A stretch of DNA of 48,798 nt from Nitrobacter sp. 62-13. GTDB lineage: Bacteria; Pseudomonadota; Alphaproteobacteria; Rhizobiales; Xanthobacteraceae. The position numbers were made by a program, and so were the translations under genes. Positions 32,075 through 40,581 of this stretch are shown here, in pieces. The notes below the pieces were generated by a model, which did no database searches, was not told where the DNA came from, and worked only from the letters and a program-made list of their open reading frames with translations. How positions within the stretch are numbered: the stretch's first letter is position 1; every line of letters starts with the position of its first letter. The DNA is taken from the NCBI RefSeq assembly GCF_001896955.1, contig NZ_MKRN01000154.1:1-48798 (forward strand), given 5' to 3'.

Positions 32075-34980
32075 GCCGCCGTATGCCGCAACGATCGCCA
32101 AGCCAGAACACCACCGAACGGCCGCAGCTTTGGTCAAGTATAGAGGAACTGTCCGGCGATCCTTCATTCGAGGCCTGGGTCAACGCCGAGTTTCCCGCCG
32201 CGATAGAACTGCCGCCGACCGCGCGGCGACAGTTCCTCAAGCTGATGGGGGCGTCTTTTGCGCTTGCCGGCTTGACGGCTTGCGAGAAGAGTCCGTTCGT
32301 TGCCGCGCTGCCCTACGTCGATCAGCCGGTGGACGACAATCCCGGTGTGCCTCGCTATTACGCCACTGCTGTGACGCTGGAGGGCTATGCCCAGCCGGTG
32401 ATCGCCACGACTTATGCGGGACGCCCGACAAAACTGGACGGCAATCCGGATCATCCGGTTACGCAGGGCCGTAGTGACATCTTCATGCAGGCGGCGGTTC
32501 TCGGCCTTTACGATCCCGATCGCGCGCAATCGCCGACACGCCGGGGCGATCCGGTCACGTGGAAAGACGTTGCCGGACATTTCCGCGAGCAGCGAGCGAA
32601 CTGGTCGAAAACCCAGGGCGAGGGGCTGCGTCTTCTGATGGAACCGACGACGTCGACAACCCTGCTTCGACAGATCGATGCGTTGCTCGCGGAATTTCCG
32701 CGAACTCGTGTCCATACATTTGAAGTTGTCGGCCGCACTATCCGCCACCGCCTGACGCGAGCCGCCTACGGCCGGTCGCTCGACCTCCACTACGCTCTCG
32801 ATAAGTGCGAGGTCGTCGTCAGCTTCGACGACGATTTTCTCGGGCCTGGGCCCGATCAGGTTCGGAATGCGCGGACCTGGGCCGCCGCACGCCGACGCCA
32901 TGCCTATGAACCTGGCGTCCGGCTTTTCGTCGCCGAGCCTGTGCCGTCCGCGACCGGTGCGGTGGCCGCCGAGCGGCTTGCCACCGACGCCTCACGAATG
33001 TCCATCGTTGCTGAATCCTTGGCTGCGCGGCTCGGCGTTGCCGGCGCATCGACGATGGAGGTCAGGGATCCCGAGCGTTACTGGATAGAGGCTGCAGCTC
33101 CTGCGTTGAAGGCCTCCTCAGGACGCAACGTCGTCGCCTGCGGCGGGTGCTGTGACGCCAACACAGCCTTGTGGGTCGCACGGATCAATGAGGTTTTGAA
33201 AAGTCCGGGTCAGACGTTGAATTTCACCGCCCCCCTCGAGGGACCGGCTTCCGCGGGTACGTTGGCCGATTTGATTGCGGACATGCGTGCGGGGCAGGTC
33301 GATACGCTGATCGGTATCGGCGCCAATCCGGCGTATGCGACGCCGGTATCGCTCGGATTTGCCGATGCGCTCGGGAAAGTTCGGGAGGCGATATATGTCG
33401 GTCTCGAGCAGGATGAAACCGGTGATCGATGCGAATGGCAGCTACCGCTAACACATTCGCTGGAAAGCTGGAGCGACGCTCGCGCCGTGGACGGCACTGC
33501 GACGATCATTCAGCCGGCCGTCGCGCCGTTCTACGACGTTCGGAGCGTGCATCAGATTTTTGCGATGTTGCTCGGCGAAATCGATCCCTCGCCGGATGGC
33601 GCGGTGCGCGAGACCTGGCGAACCGCATTTGGCGATCAGTTCGACGCGCACTGGTCGCAAGCGCTGCGCGACGGTTTCATTGCGGGCGCAGCACCGTTTG
33701 TAACCGGCATGTCGGTCCGTCAGGAGCTCTTGCCACAGATGGGTGCTCATGCCGGGTCAACTGATTTCGATATTGTCTTTCATCCCGACCCGACTGTCTG
33801 GGACGGGCGCTTCGCCAACGTTGGCTGGTTGCAGGAGTTGCCCAAGCCGCTGACTACATTGACATGGGGCAATGTCGTCAGCGTCAGCCCGTCCTTGGCC
33901 CGGCATCTGAAGTTGTCGAATGGCGATCTCGTCGAAGTCGCCATCGGTGATAGACACATAGAAGGGCCGATCTGGGTGATGCCGGGGCAGGCCGCGAATA
34001 CGGTCGCTCTGTCGCTTGGCTACGGCAGGACCCGCGCCGGCCGGGTCGGCGACAATCTCGGCTACAACGCATTCGAGGTGATTCCGGCCGACGGCGCCGG
34101 GGTCATCAAAGGCACACTGCGCAAGACCGGAGCGCGCGAGAATCTCGCGATCACGCAGTTGCATCATCGCATGGAAGGATTTGATTTCGTCCGTGAAGTC
34201 AGTCCGTCTCATCCGACGCTGCCAGAGCCGAGCAGCGAGCCGAGCCTCTATCCGCCGTGGCCATCGGCCAAGAATGCGTGGGGTATGGTGATCGATCTCG
34301 ACTCCTGCATCGGCTGCAACGCCTGCGTTGTCGCCTGCACGGCTGAAAATAATGTGCCTGTGGTCGGCAAGGAGCAGGTCGAGGCCGGCCGTGAAATGCA
34401 CTGGCTCCGGATCGCCCGCTACTACACGGGTGATGTCGAGGCGCCGCGCAGCTTCTTTCAGCCGGTACCGTGCATGCAGTGCGAGCAGGCCCCTTGCGAA
34501 ATGGGTTGTCCGGTCCATGCCACGACCCATAGTCCCGAAGGCGTCAACCAGATGGTCTACAACCGCTGCATCGGGACGCGCACCTGCTCCAGCTTCTGCC
34601 CCTACAAGGTGCGGCGCTTCAATTTCTACGACTACCGCGCGCCCGAGGATTCGCCGCTGCATGCTGCCGACAATCCTGATGTCACCGTGCGGTCGCGCGG
34701 CGTGATGGAGAAATGCACCTATTGCACGCAGCGGATCGAGGCCGCTCATGCCGCAGCCGACAAGAATAACCGCGCGATCCGCGACGGCGAGGTGGTGACC
34801 GCCTGTCAGGGCGCTTGTCCGACCAAGGCCATTACGTTCGGCGACATCAACGATCCGCAGTCGGAGGTGTCCCGTCTCAGGCGCGACGGACGTCACTACG
34901 TGTTGCTGGAAGAGCAGGGGACGCGGCCGCGCACCACCTATCTCGCGCGCTGGCGCGACAGCGAGGAGGAGCAGGGATGA
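32071..34980 (+). CDS. actB: Alternative complex III subunit B, iron-sulfur molybdopterin-oxidoreductase-like protein
   Basis: 969 residues from ATG 32071. The N-terminus holds a Tat-type motif ARRQFLKLMGASFALAGLTA, with a lipobox-like LTAC. The first ~700 residues resemble molybdopterin oxidoreductases; the last ~240 are a ferredoxin domain with CIGCNACVVACTAENN, CMQCEQAPCEMGCP, RTCSSFCPYKVRRFNF and CTYCTQRIE plus CQGACPTKA, as in ActB and PsrB-type proteins. Established for the family: the catalytic-like domain has lost molybdenum and works in electron transfer for quinol oxidation. Overlaps actC by 4 nt. Confidence 0.95.
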   Translation: MSRRMPQRSPSQNTTERPQLWSSIEELSGDPSFEAWVNAEFPAAIELPPTARRQFLKLMGASFALAGLTACEKSPFVAALPYVDQPVDDNPGVPRYYATAVTLEGYAQPVIATTYAGRPTKLDGNPDHPVTQGRSDIFMQAAVLGLYDPDRAQSPTRRGDPVTWKDVAGHFREQRANWSKTQGEGLRLLMEPTTSTTLLRQIDALLAEFPRTRVHTFEVVGRTIRHRLTRAAYGRSLDLHYALDKCEVVVSFDDDFLGPGPDQVRNARTWAAARRRHAYEPGVRLFVAEPVPSATGAVAAERLATDASRMSIVAESLAARLGVAGASTMEVRDPERYWIEAAAPALKASSGRNVVACGGCCDANTALWVARINEVLKSPGQTLNFTAPLEGPASAGTLADLIADMRAGQVDTLIGIGANPAYATPVSLGFADALGKVREAIYVGLEQDETGDRCEWQLPLTHSLESWSDARAVDGTATIIQPAVAPFYDVRSVHQIFAMLLGEIDPSPDGAVRETWRTAFGDQFDAHWSQALRDGFIAGAAPFVTGMSVRQELLPQMGAHAGSTDFDIVFHPDPTVWDGRFANVGWLQELPKPLTTLTWGNVVSVSPSLARHLKLSNGDLVEVAIGDRHIEGPIWVMPGQAANTVALSLGYGRTRAGRVGDNLGYNAFEVIPADGAGVIKGTLRKTGARENLAITQLHHRMEGFDFVREVSPSHPTLPEPSSEPSLYPPWPSAKNAWGMVIDLDSCIGCNACVVACTAENNVPVVGKEQVEAGREMHWLRIARYYTGDVEAPRSFFQPVPCMQCEQAPCEMGCPVHATTHSPEGVNQMVYNRCIGTRTCSSFCPYKVRRFNFYDYRAPEDSPLHAADNPDVTVRSRGVMEKCTYCTQRIEAAHAAADKNNRAIRDGEVVTACQGACPTKAITFGDINDPQSEVSRLRRDGRHYVLLEEQGTRPRTTYLARWRDSEEEQG

Positions 34981-36332
34981 CCGATCGCTCCTCCGGCATC
35001 CTGTCGTTGCGGCAAAGCATGGGCGGCATCGCCGATCAGTTGACCGGCATTCCCCTGCGCTTTCCTGCGCGTCGCCGCTGGTGGATCGCGATGCTGGTCG
35101 CGTTGGCGCTGTTGCTGTTGTTGATTATTTCGACAATCGAGCTGTTCACTCGCGGCGTCGGAATCTGGGGCATCAACATCCCCGTCAACTGGGCGTTCGC
35201 AATCCACAATTACGTCTGGTGGCTCGGCATCGGCCACGCAGGCACGCTGATCTCGGCGCTGCTGCTTCTGACCGGAAGCGAGTGGCGCAATTCGCTCAAC
35301 CGGTTCGCGGAAACCATGACGCTGTTCGCGGTATTGTGCGCCGGCATCTATCCTGTGCTGCATCTCGGCCGGCCCTGGTATCTCTACTGGATGTTTCCCT
35401 ATCCCGCGACCATGGGCGTTTGGCCGCAGTTTCGCAGCCCGCTGGAGTGGGACATCTGGGCGGTTCTGACTTATCTCACAGTCTCCCTGGCGTTCTGGTA
35501 CACCGGACTCATTCCCGATCTGGCGTCGGCCCGCGATCGCGCTACCCGGCGCGGATGGCAGATCTTCTTCGGCATCACTGCACTGGGATGGCGCGGGTCG
35601 GCGGCGCATTGGCAGCGCTGGTCACAAGCCTATCGGCTCACGGCGGGGCTCGCCGTGCCGCTAGTCGTGTCGGTTCACAGCGAAGTCTCGCTGCTGTTTG
35701 CGGCGGGCCAGATTCCCGGTTGGCATTCGACGATTTTTCCGCCGTATTTCGTGCTCGGCGCCGCCTTCTCGGGCTTCGCGGTGGTTTCGATTATCGCGAT
35801 TTCGCTAAGGTCGTGGTTCGGGCTCAAGAACCTCGTTACCGATCAGCACCTCGATCTGCTCGGCATGGTGCTGCTGGCGACGGGTCTGATGACCGCCTAC
35901 GGCTACGTGTTCGAGGTTTTCGATGCGTTTTATTCCGGCGAGCCGCATGAGATGCAGACGCTGCTCGATCGCGCCGCCGGTGCCTATGCCTGGACCTATT
36001 GGGGCGCTGTGATTCTCAATTTCGTTCCGCTGCAGGCACTGTGGTGGCGACGCGTGCGCCAGACCGGCTGGACTCTGATGCTGATTTCGATCGCGGTCGT
36101 GATCGGCATGTGGCTCGAACGCTACATGATCCTGGTCACCAGCCTGTATCGTGATTTCCTGGTCTCGTCCTGGAGCCATTTCACGCCGACCTTCTGGGAC
36201 TGGTCGACCTATTTCGGCACCATCGGCCTGTTCCTGGTGCCGTTCCTGCTGGCCATCCGCTTCATTCCGATGATTTCCATTTTCGAAACCAAGGAGCTGT
36301 TGCACGAGGAAAAGGAGCAGGCGCATGGCTGA
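34977..36332 (+). CDS. actC: Alternative complex III subunit C, NrfD-like quinol-oxidising membrane protein
   Basis: 451 residues from ATG 34977, inside the overlapping actB stop. About ten hydrophobic helices; VGIWGINIPVNWAFAIHNYV, VWWLGIGHAGTLISALLLL and LHLGRPWYLYWMFPYP are typical of the NrfD/PsrC quinone-binding family, as is the HxGR pair near the quinol site. It binds menaquinol or ubiquinol on the membrane and passes electrons to ActB. Ends in overlap with actD. Confidence 0.95.
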   Translation: MTDRSSGILSLRQSMGGIADQLTGIPLRFPARRRWWIAMLVALALLLLLIISTIELFTRGVGIWGINIPVNWAFAIHNYVWWLGIGHAGTLISALLLLTGSEWRNSLNRFAETMTLFAVLCAGIYPVLHLGRPWYLYWMFPYPATMGVWPQFRSPLEWDIWAVLTYLTVSLAFWYTGLIPDLASARDRATRRGWQIFFGITALGWRGSAAHWQRWSQAYRLTAGLAVPLVVSVHSEVSLLFAAGQIPGWHSTIFPPYFVLGAAFSGFAVVSIIAISLRSWFGLKNLVTDQHLDLLGMVLLATGLMTAYGYVFEVFDAFYSGEPHEMQTLLDRAAGAYAWTYWGAVILNFVPLQALWWRRVRQTGWTLMLISIAVVIGMWLERYMILVTSLYRDFLVSSWSHFTPTFWDWSTYFGTIGLFLVPFLLAIRFIPMISIFETKELLHEEKEQAHG

Positions 36333-36855
36333 TCGCCCGTATGGCCTGCTGGCGGAGTTTGACAGCCCGGAAGCCTTGCTGGCAGCGGCGCGCAAGACAC
36401 GCGAGGCCGGCTATCGCGCCCTCGATGCGTTTACGCCCTTTCCGGTCGAGGGGCTGGCACGAACCTTGCGCCTGCCGCGTCCGAAGATTTCCTGGGTGGG
36501 GCTTTTCGGTGGCCTCGCCGGCGGCACGTTCGCCCTGCTGATGCAGAGCTATATCAGTTTCGACTTTCCGCTCAACGTCGGAGGACGCCCCGTTTATGCG
36601 CTGTCAGCGTTTGCGGTGGTCACGTTCGAGCTAACGATTCTATTTTCAGCGTTGTCGATGATCGTCGTGATGCTGTGGCAGAACGGATTGCCGAGGTTGA
36701 ACTTTCCGCTGTTTGCAGCGAGACGCTTTCATCTCGCCAGCAAGGATCGATTTTTTCTTTGCGTGGAGAGCCGGGACGCTGCCTTCGACGAACAGGTGAC
36801 GGCGTCGTTTCTGAAAGGACTTGGCGCGATTTCGGTGGAGCTCGTGCCGTCATGA
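36325..36855 (+). CDS. actD: Alternative complex III subunit D (DUF3341)
   Basis: 176 residues. LLAEFDSPEALLAAARKTRE and LDAFTPFPVEGLA at the N-terminus, then two hydrophobic helices (VGLFGGLAGGTFALLMQSYI and FELTILFSALSMIVVML), then a soluble tail RFFLCVESRDAAFD, the ActD pattern. No cofactor. Overlaps actC by 8 nt and actE by 4 nt. Confidence 0.93.
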   Translation: MADRPYGLLAEFDSPEALLAAARKTREAGYRALDAFTPFPVEGLARTLRLPRPKISWVGLFGGLAGGTFALLMQSYISFDFPLNVGGRPVYALSAFAVVTFELTILFSALSMIVVMLWQNGLPRLNFPLFAARRFHLASKDRFFLCVESRDAAFDEQVTASFLKGLGAISVELVPS

Positions 36856-37379
36856 GAACCATCGTGCTGTTGCTGGCGGCGCTCGCCCTTGCCGGCTGCG
36901 ACCAGAACATGGAGGTTCAGCCGAGATACGGCGAATATGCGAGAGCGCCGCTTTTTCGCTCGAGCAGCGCGCGTAATCCGCCGGCAGGAGCGGTGGCGCG
37001 CGACGCACTGGCAAAGGAGAAGGAGGCGACGCAAAGGCCGGCGCTGACCGCAGACCTCCTCGAACGCGGCCGTCAAAGGTTCACGATCTTCTGTTCGCCC
37101 TGTCACGGCGCGGGCGGCGACGGCAACGGCAGGATCGTGCAGCGAGGCATGCCGCATCCGACGAGCTATCACGATCCGAGGCTCGTTGCGGCCGACGACC
37201 AGCATTTCTTCGATGTGATCACCGATGGCTATGGTGCGATGTATTCCTATGCGTCGCGGATCCCGTCCCGTGACCGCTGGGCTATCGTCGCCTATATCCG
37301 CGCGCTGCAATTGAGTCGCCGCGCTTCGCTCGACGATGTGCCGCCGGATCAGCGCGCCAGACTGGAGTCGATGCCGTGA
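36852..37379 (+). CDS. actE: Alternative complex III subunit E, monoheme cytochrome c lipoprotein
   Basis: 175 residues from ATG 36852. Lipoprotein signal LLAALALAGCDQNME with lipobox Cys; heme site CSPCHGAGGDGNG; possible axial Met in GAMYSYASRIPSRDRW. It is the electron exit to the caa3 oxidase. Start overlaps actD (ATGA), stop overlaps actF. Confidence 0.94.
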   Translation: MRTIVLLLAALALAGCDQNMEVQPRYGEYARAPLFRSSSARNPPAGAVARDALAKEKEATQRPALTADLLERGRQRFTIFCSPCHGAGGDGNGRIVQRGMPHPTSYHDPRLVAADDQHFFDVITDGYGAMYSYASRIPSRDRWAIVAYIRALQLSRRASLDDVPPDQRARLESMP

Positions 37380-38461
37380 GCGCCCGCATCAATTTGAGCA
37401 TGGCCGCGCTTGCTGCAATCCTGCTTTCTGCCGGTGCGGCCGTCGATGGCCGGTCCACGCTTGCGGCCTATCTGGTCGCCTGGGTCGCGCTCAGTGCTAT
37501 TCCGATCGGTTCGCTCGGCGTGCTGATGGTGAGCTATCTGGTGCGGCGCGACTGGACGGAAACCTTGCATCCCGTGCTGATGGCTGCCACCGCGACCATG
37601 CCTTTGGCCGGCGTCCTGTTCATTCCGGTTTTGGTTTTCCTCGGCTCGCTCTATCCGGCGGCATCGGATACTGTTTCTCTGCCGACGTTCAAGGCCATTT
37701 ATCTCGCACCGTGGTTTTTCGCCGCGCGCACGGTTTTCTATTTTGTCGCATGGACGATTCTGGGGTGGCGGCTGCGCGTCGCGTGGCCCGATCGCGCGCG
37801 AATGGTCCGCGTGGCCTCCGTGGGATTGATCGTTTACGCATTGCTGGTGTCGCTGGCCGGCGTGGATTGGCTGGAGTCGCTGCAGCCGGATTTTCATTCG
37901 TCCATCTATGGATTGCTCTATCTGAGCTTTGTGCTGACTGCCGGCGTTGCCTTTGCGATCGGCGCCGGCTTGCAGCTGGGGCGCCGCCTGGTCGGCATCA
38001 GCGGCTATAGCGGGCTGTTGCTGTCGACCATTTTGCTGTGGGGATATCTGCATGCCATGCAGTACATCGTTATCTGGTCCGCCAACATTCCGGGCGAGGT
38101 CGTATGGTATCTCAAACGATCTGTTGACGGCTGGCAATACGTGCTCGTTGTTCTCGCGGTGGGCCAGTTTATCTTTCCGTTCTTCGCGCTCCTGAATATA
38201 CGGGTTCGCCGCAGCCGCCGATGGCTTTCGGGGCTTTGCGCGCTCACGCTCGCCATGCGCCTCGTCGAAGCTGCCGTGCTGATGATGCCGGCGATGTCTC
38301 GGCTCGCGGCCGTCCCTGCCGTGCTGGCATTGATACCGGCGCTGACTTTAGTGGGCGCGCTCCTGCTTCTCGCCTTTGAAATCACGAACGCCTGGCATGA
38401 TCGCCTGCTCAACCCCGCGAGGAGGGGTCTGCGCGCAGCAGCCCCGCGATCAGCAGGATGA
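37376..38461 (+). CDS. actF: Alternative complex III subunit F, NrfD-like integral membrane protein
   Basis: 361 residues from GTG 37376. About ten hydrophobic helices; LVAWVALSAIPIGSLGVLMV, LGWRLRVAWPDRARMVRVAS and the late LLLSTILLWGYLHAMQYIVI with WSANIPGEVVWYLKR are ActF-like. A structural homologue of ActC thought to help proton translocation. Last gene of the operon; its 3' end overlaps the convergent SCO gene by 53 bp. Confidence 0.93.
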   Translation: MSARINLSMAALAAILLSAGAAVDGRSTLAAYLVAWVALSAIPIGSLGVLMVSYLVRRDWTETLHPVLMAATATMPLAGVLFIPVLVFLGSLYPAASDTVSLPTFKAIYLAPWFFAARTVFYFVAWTILGWRLRVAWPDRARMVRVASVGLIVYALLVSLAGVDWLESLQPDFHSSIYGLLYLSFVLTAGVAFAIGAGLQLGRRLVGISGYSGLLLSTILLWGYLHAMQYIVIWSANIPGEVVWYLKRSVDGWQYVLVVLAVGQFIFPFFALLNIRVRRSRRWLSGLCALTLAMRLVEAAVLMMPAMSRLAAVPAVLALIPALTLVGALLLLAFEITNAWHDRLLNPARRGLRAAAPRSAG

Positions 38462-39227
38462 GGGAAATCACGGTGACCGCGCCGGCTCCCGCCAGCACGC
38501 GGCCGATCGCAACATTGTAAACACCGCGCGCCGGGTCGAAACCGTAGCACAACAGCCGGATATGATCGGCAAGCGACCCGACACGGCCCTGCGAAGCGCT
38601 GACCAGCGCCAGCCGCAGGTCGGAAGGTCGAAACGCAAGATCCGAAAGCATGAAGGCAATCCGTCCCTGCGGGGTCACGACAAAGGCGGCTTCGGGGTGC
38701 GCGAACTGGTCGTTGTCGCGGTCATAGACCGGCTGAAATCCGAACGCATGAAGGAGAGTTGCGGTATCCCGTGGCGAAGCACGCAGGAAGAAAGTGTAAT
38801 CGGCGAGCGAGCCGTCGATCCGTGCATGCTTCATGGTTGCCGCGTCGGCGGCTGTATCCTTGGCGTCGAGCCCGGCAACCATGTAGTTGAAGTCCTGACC
38901 CGGTCGAAGTCCGCTCCGATCGAGCGCGTCTGCGACCGCGCCAATCGCAGGTCCGCACAATGTCTTGCAGGTATAGTCGGCCAGGACCCATATTGTTGGC
39001 TTCCCATTCAGCCATTGCCGCAAGGTTTTCGTCGTGTCCTTTTCATCGGTGAGTGCCAAGTCTGTGGGCAGAGGGGCGTTGGGCTCAGGCGCGGCCTGGA
39101 CGCGGGCTATATCCGCGCGCGAGAGCGCCGCTCGTGCCGAACCAATTCCGCCGATCGCCAGGCCGAGACAAGCGATGATAATGGCTATCCTGGAGCACCG
39201 TAGCCTCTGTCTGCCTGCATAAGCCAT
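38409..39227 (-). CDS. sco1: SCO1/SenC-type copper chaperone with C-terminal membrane helix
   Basis: 272 residues from ATG 39227 (longer upstream start unlikely). An N-terminal signal or anchor (IAIIIACLGLAIGGIGSARA) leads to a thioredoxin-like domain with the SCO copper motif CKTLC and the distal His in HPEAAFVVTPQGRIAF; the C-terminus adds another hydrophobic helix (VTVISLILLIAGLL). SCO proteins deliver copper to the CuA site of subunit II, here most likely the caa3 oxidase encoded 8 kb away. It runs convergent to actF with an overlap. Confidence 0.88.
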   Translation of the reverse strand: MAYAGRQRLRCSRIAIIIACLGLAIGGIGSARAALSRADIARVQAAPEPNAPLPTDLALTDEKDTTKTLRQWLNGKPTIWVLADYTCKTLCGPAIGAVADALDRSGLRPGQDFNYMVAGLDAKDTAADAATMKHARIDGSLADYTFFLRASPRDTATLLHAFGFQPVYDRDNDQFAHPEAAFVVTPQGRIAFMLSDLAFRPSDLRLALVSASQGRVGSLADHIRLLCYGFDPARGVYNVAIGRVLAGAGAVTVISLILLIAGLLRADPSSRG

Positions 39228-39312
39228 TCCGTCCGAACCTCGATGCGAGGCGCCTCGTTCAAAACGCGATCGCAGCCGCAGGAGTTCCAGCGACCCAAGC
39301 CGCTTCTCGTCT

Positions 39313-40479
39313 TCAATCCCAGACGAGCGCGCCGCCATTCTGGTATTCGATGACGCGCGTCTCAAAAAAGTTCTTTTCCTTCTTGAGGTCCATCGCCTCG
39401 CTCATCCATGGAAACGGGTTGTCGGCCTCGGCGTACACCGGCGCCAGTCCGAGCTGGGCGCAGCGGCGGTTGGCGATGACGTGCATGTAGGTTTCGCACA
39501 GCGTCGCGTTGAGGCCGAGAAAGCCGCGCGGCATGGTGTCCCGTCCATAGGCGGCTTCGAGCTCGGCGGCATTCTTGAGCATGGCGCGCACCTCTTCCTG
39601 GAACGTTTTGGTCCAGAGATGCGGGTTCTCGATCTTGATCTGGTTGATGACGTCGATTCCGAAGTTCAGGTGGATCGACTCGTCGCGCAGGATGTACTGG
39701 TACTGTTCGGCAATACCGACCATCTTGTTGCGGCGGCCGAGCGAGAGAATCTGCACAAAGCCGGTATAGAACCACATGCCTTCGAACACGACATAGAAGG
39801 CGACCAGGTCACGCAAAAACGCCTGATCGGCTTCCGGCGTGCCGGTCTTGAAGCCGGGATCGTCGAGATGCTGGGTGTGCTTGAGCGCCCAGGCCGCCTT
39901 GTCGGTGATGGACGGCACCTCGCGATACATATTGAACAGCTCGCCTTCGTCGAGGCCGAGGCTCTCGACGATGTACTGGAACGTATGGGTATGCACCGCT
40001 TCCTCGAAGGCCTGCCGCAGCAGATATTGCCGGCATTCCGGGTTGGTGAGGTGGCGGTAGATCGCCAACACGATGTTGTTGGCGACGAGCGACTCCGATG
40101 CCGCGAAGAAGCCGAGGTTGCGTTTGATCATGCGCCGCTCGTCGTCGGTGAGGCCGTCCTTCGACTTCCACAGCGCTATGTCGGCCTGCATCGACACCTC
40201 CGTCGGCATCCAGTGGTTGTTGCAGCCGGAGAGATACTTTTCCCAGGCCCAGCGGTATTTCAGCGGCAGGAGCTGGTTGACGTCGGCGCGGGCGTTGATC
40301 ATCCGCTTGTCGTCGACGCGCACCCGCGCGGCGCCGCGGTCGATTTCGCCGAGGCCGGTCGCGTCGGTCTGGATCTCGGTCGTTGTCGCGCTCGACGATG
40401 AATCAGACGCCTCGGCATGATGCGCACGCGTCCGCGGCGGAACAGGTTGCGCGGAAGGAGAGGTGTCGGACCAATCGAG
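39313..40479 (-). CDS. nrdB: Ribonucleotide reductase class Ic small subunit (Mn/Fe, radical-Tyr replaced by Phe)
   Basis: 388 residues from ATG 40479. Metal ligands by comparison with E. coli R2: Glu130 in [12 protein letters not shown] (Asp84 in E. coli), Glu161 and His164 in [12 protein letters not shown], Glu in [12 protein letters not shown], Glu and His in RDESIHLNF. The residue four after His164, the tyrosyl-radical position 122 in E. coli, is Phe168. Glu at the first ligand and Phe at the radical site are the signature of class Ic (Chlamydia-type R2c), where a Mn(IV)/Fe(III) centre replaces the radical. Follows nrdA in the cobalamin-riboswitch operon after about 100 bp. Confidence 0.95.
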   Translation of the reverse strand, partial: LDWSDTSPSAQPVPPRTRAHHAEASDSSSSATTTEIQTDATGLGEIDRGAARVRVDDKRMINARADVNQLLPLKYRWAWEKYLSGCNNHWMPTEVSMQADIALWKSKDGLTDDERRMIKRNLGFFAASESLVANNIVLAIYRHLTNPECRQYLLRQAFEEAVHTHTFQYIVESLGLDEGELFNMYREVPSITDKAAWALKHTQHLDDPGFKTGTPEADQAFLRDLVAFYVVFEGMWFYTGFVQILSLGRRNKMVGIAEQYQYILRDESIHLNFGIDVINQIKIENPHLWTKTFQEEVRAMLKNAAELEAAYGRDTMPRGFLGLNATLCETYMHVIANRRCAQLGLAPVYAEADNPFPWMSEAMDLKKEKNFFETRVIEYQNGGALVWD

Positions 40480-40581
40480 CATGGTGATGTTCCTGTTGTT
40501 TCGATGTCGTTCCCGCAAAGGCGGGATTCGTGTGCGCCCGGTGCGCTACTGATCCGGGGCCATTGGCGGGGAGACTCCGTG

